Source: Allochromatium palmeri (lineage in GTDB: Bacteria > Pseudomonadota > Gammaproteobacteria > Chromatiales > Chromatiaceae). From it: a stretch of DNA of 51,302 bases. The DNA lies in assembly GCF_009720725.1 (NCBI RefSeq), contig NZ_WNKT01000029.1:1-51302 (forward strand), given 5' to 3'. The notes under the pieces were generated by a model. It was not told the DNA's origin and searched no databases. It worked only from the letters and a program-made list of their open reading frames with translations. Shown here piece after piece: positions 51,264-51,302 of the stretch. The position numbers were made by a program, and so were the translations under genes. How positions within the stretch are numbered: position 1 is the first letter of the stretch; the number at the start of each line of letters is the position of its first letter.

Positions 51264-51302
51264 AATGGAGGAAGAGGGCCCTGGCGGTGCCCTAGGTTCG
51301 CA

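Overview
The window is a GC-rich gammaproteobacterial chromosome segment. The gene content (FleQ-type flagellar control, LpoA, RppH-PtsP, EINtr, secA-argJ, lpxC-dciA-M23 peptidase-secA order) and overall sequence style fit a purple sulfur bacterium-like member of the Chromatiales. No photosynthesis or sulfur genes lie here, so the placement is an inference. Gene density is very high, many genes overlap by 1-4 bases (ATGA/GTGA junctions), and no tRNA, rRNA operon, CRISPR array, prophage or complete insertion sequence is visible.

Layout. (1) 1-6916, minus strand: flagellar basal-body and export operon fliE-fliF-fliG-fliH-fliI-fliJ-fliK, with fliK cut by the left edge, read from a good sigma-54 promoter just upstream of fliE. 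(2) 6993-10307: the sigma-54 activator FleQ, a small divergent ComFB-family protein (a family linked to cyclic dinucleotide binding) and an HDOD-domain protein. (3) 10449-14270, plus strand: the proton-type flagellar stator motA-motB, followed by a second stator-like pair that resembles ZorA/ZorB of the Zorya anti-phage systems but has no recognisable Zorya effector beside it. mutM follows closely. (4) 15207-21810: argJ, secA, an M23 peptidase, dciA and lpxC. (5) 22045-38446, minus strand: the dcw cell-division and peptidoglycan cluster mraZ-rsmH-ftsL-ftsI-murF-mraY-murD-ftsW-murG-murC-murB-ddlB-ftsQ-ftsA-ftsZ. It has a clear promoter and MraZ operator at its head. murE is missing from its usual place between ftsI and murF. 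(6) 38784-40102: RNase P RNA (rnpB) and rsmI, then the divergent lpoA-yraN pair. (7) 42437-46736: a GlcD-type FAD oxidase facing rppH-ptsP. (8) 47022-51211, plus strand: an HAD phosphatase, then a compact lipid gene set: OlsB-like and OlsA-like acyltransferases, a GT4 glycosyltransferase and a PAP2 phosphatase, ending in a strong hairpin at the right edge.

How the parts work together. The left third builds, exports, powers and regulates a polar-type flagellum. The centre makes peptidoglycan precursors (MurB, C, D, F, G, MraY, Ddl), assembles the divisome (FtsL, I, W, Q, A, Z) and starts lipid A synthesis (LpxC). The right end probably makes phosphorus-free or glycosylated membrane lipids. The most unusual items are the orphan ZorAB-like pair next to motAB, the roughly 118-residue Glu/Pro tail on FliH, the 105-bp tandem repeats in fliK, a FleQ that lacks the usual c-di-GMP arginine motif and sits beside a ComFB protein, the missing murE, and a perfect hairpin at the predicted 5' end of the lpxC transcript.
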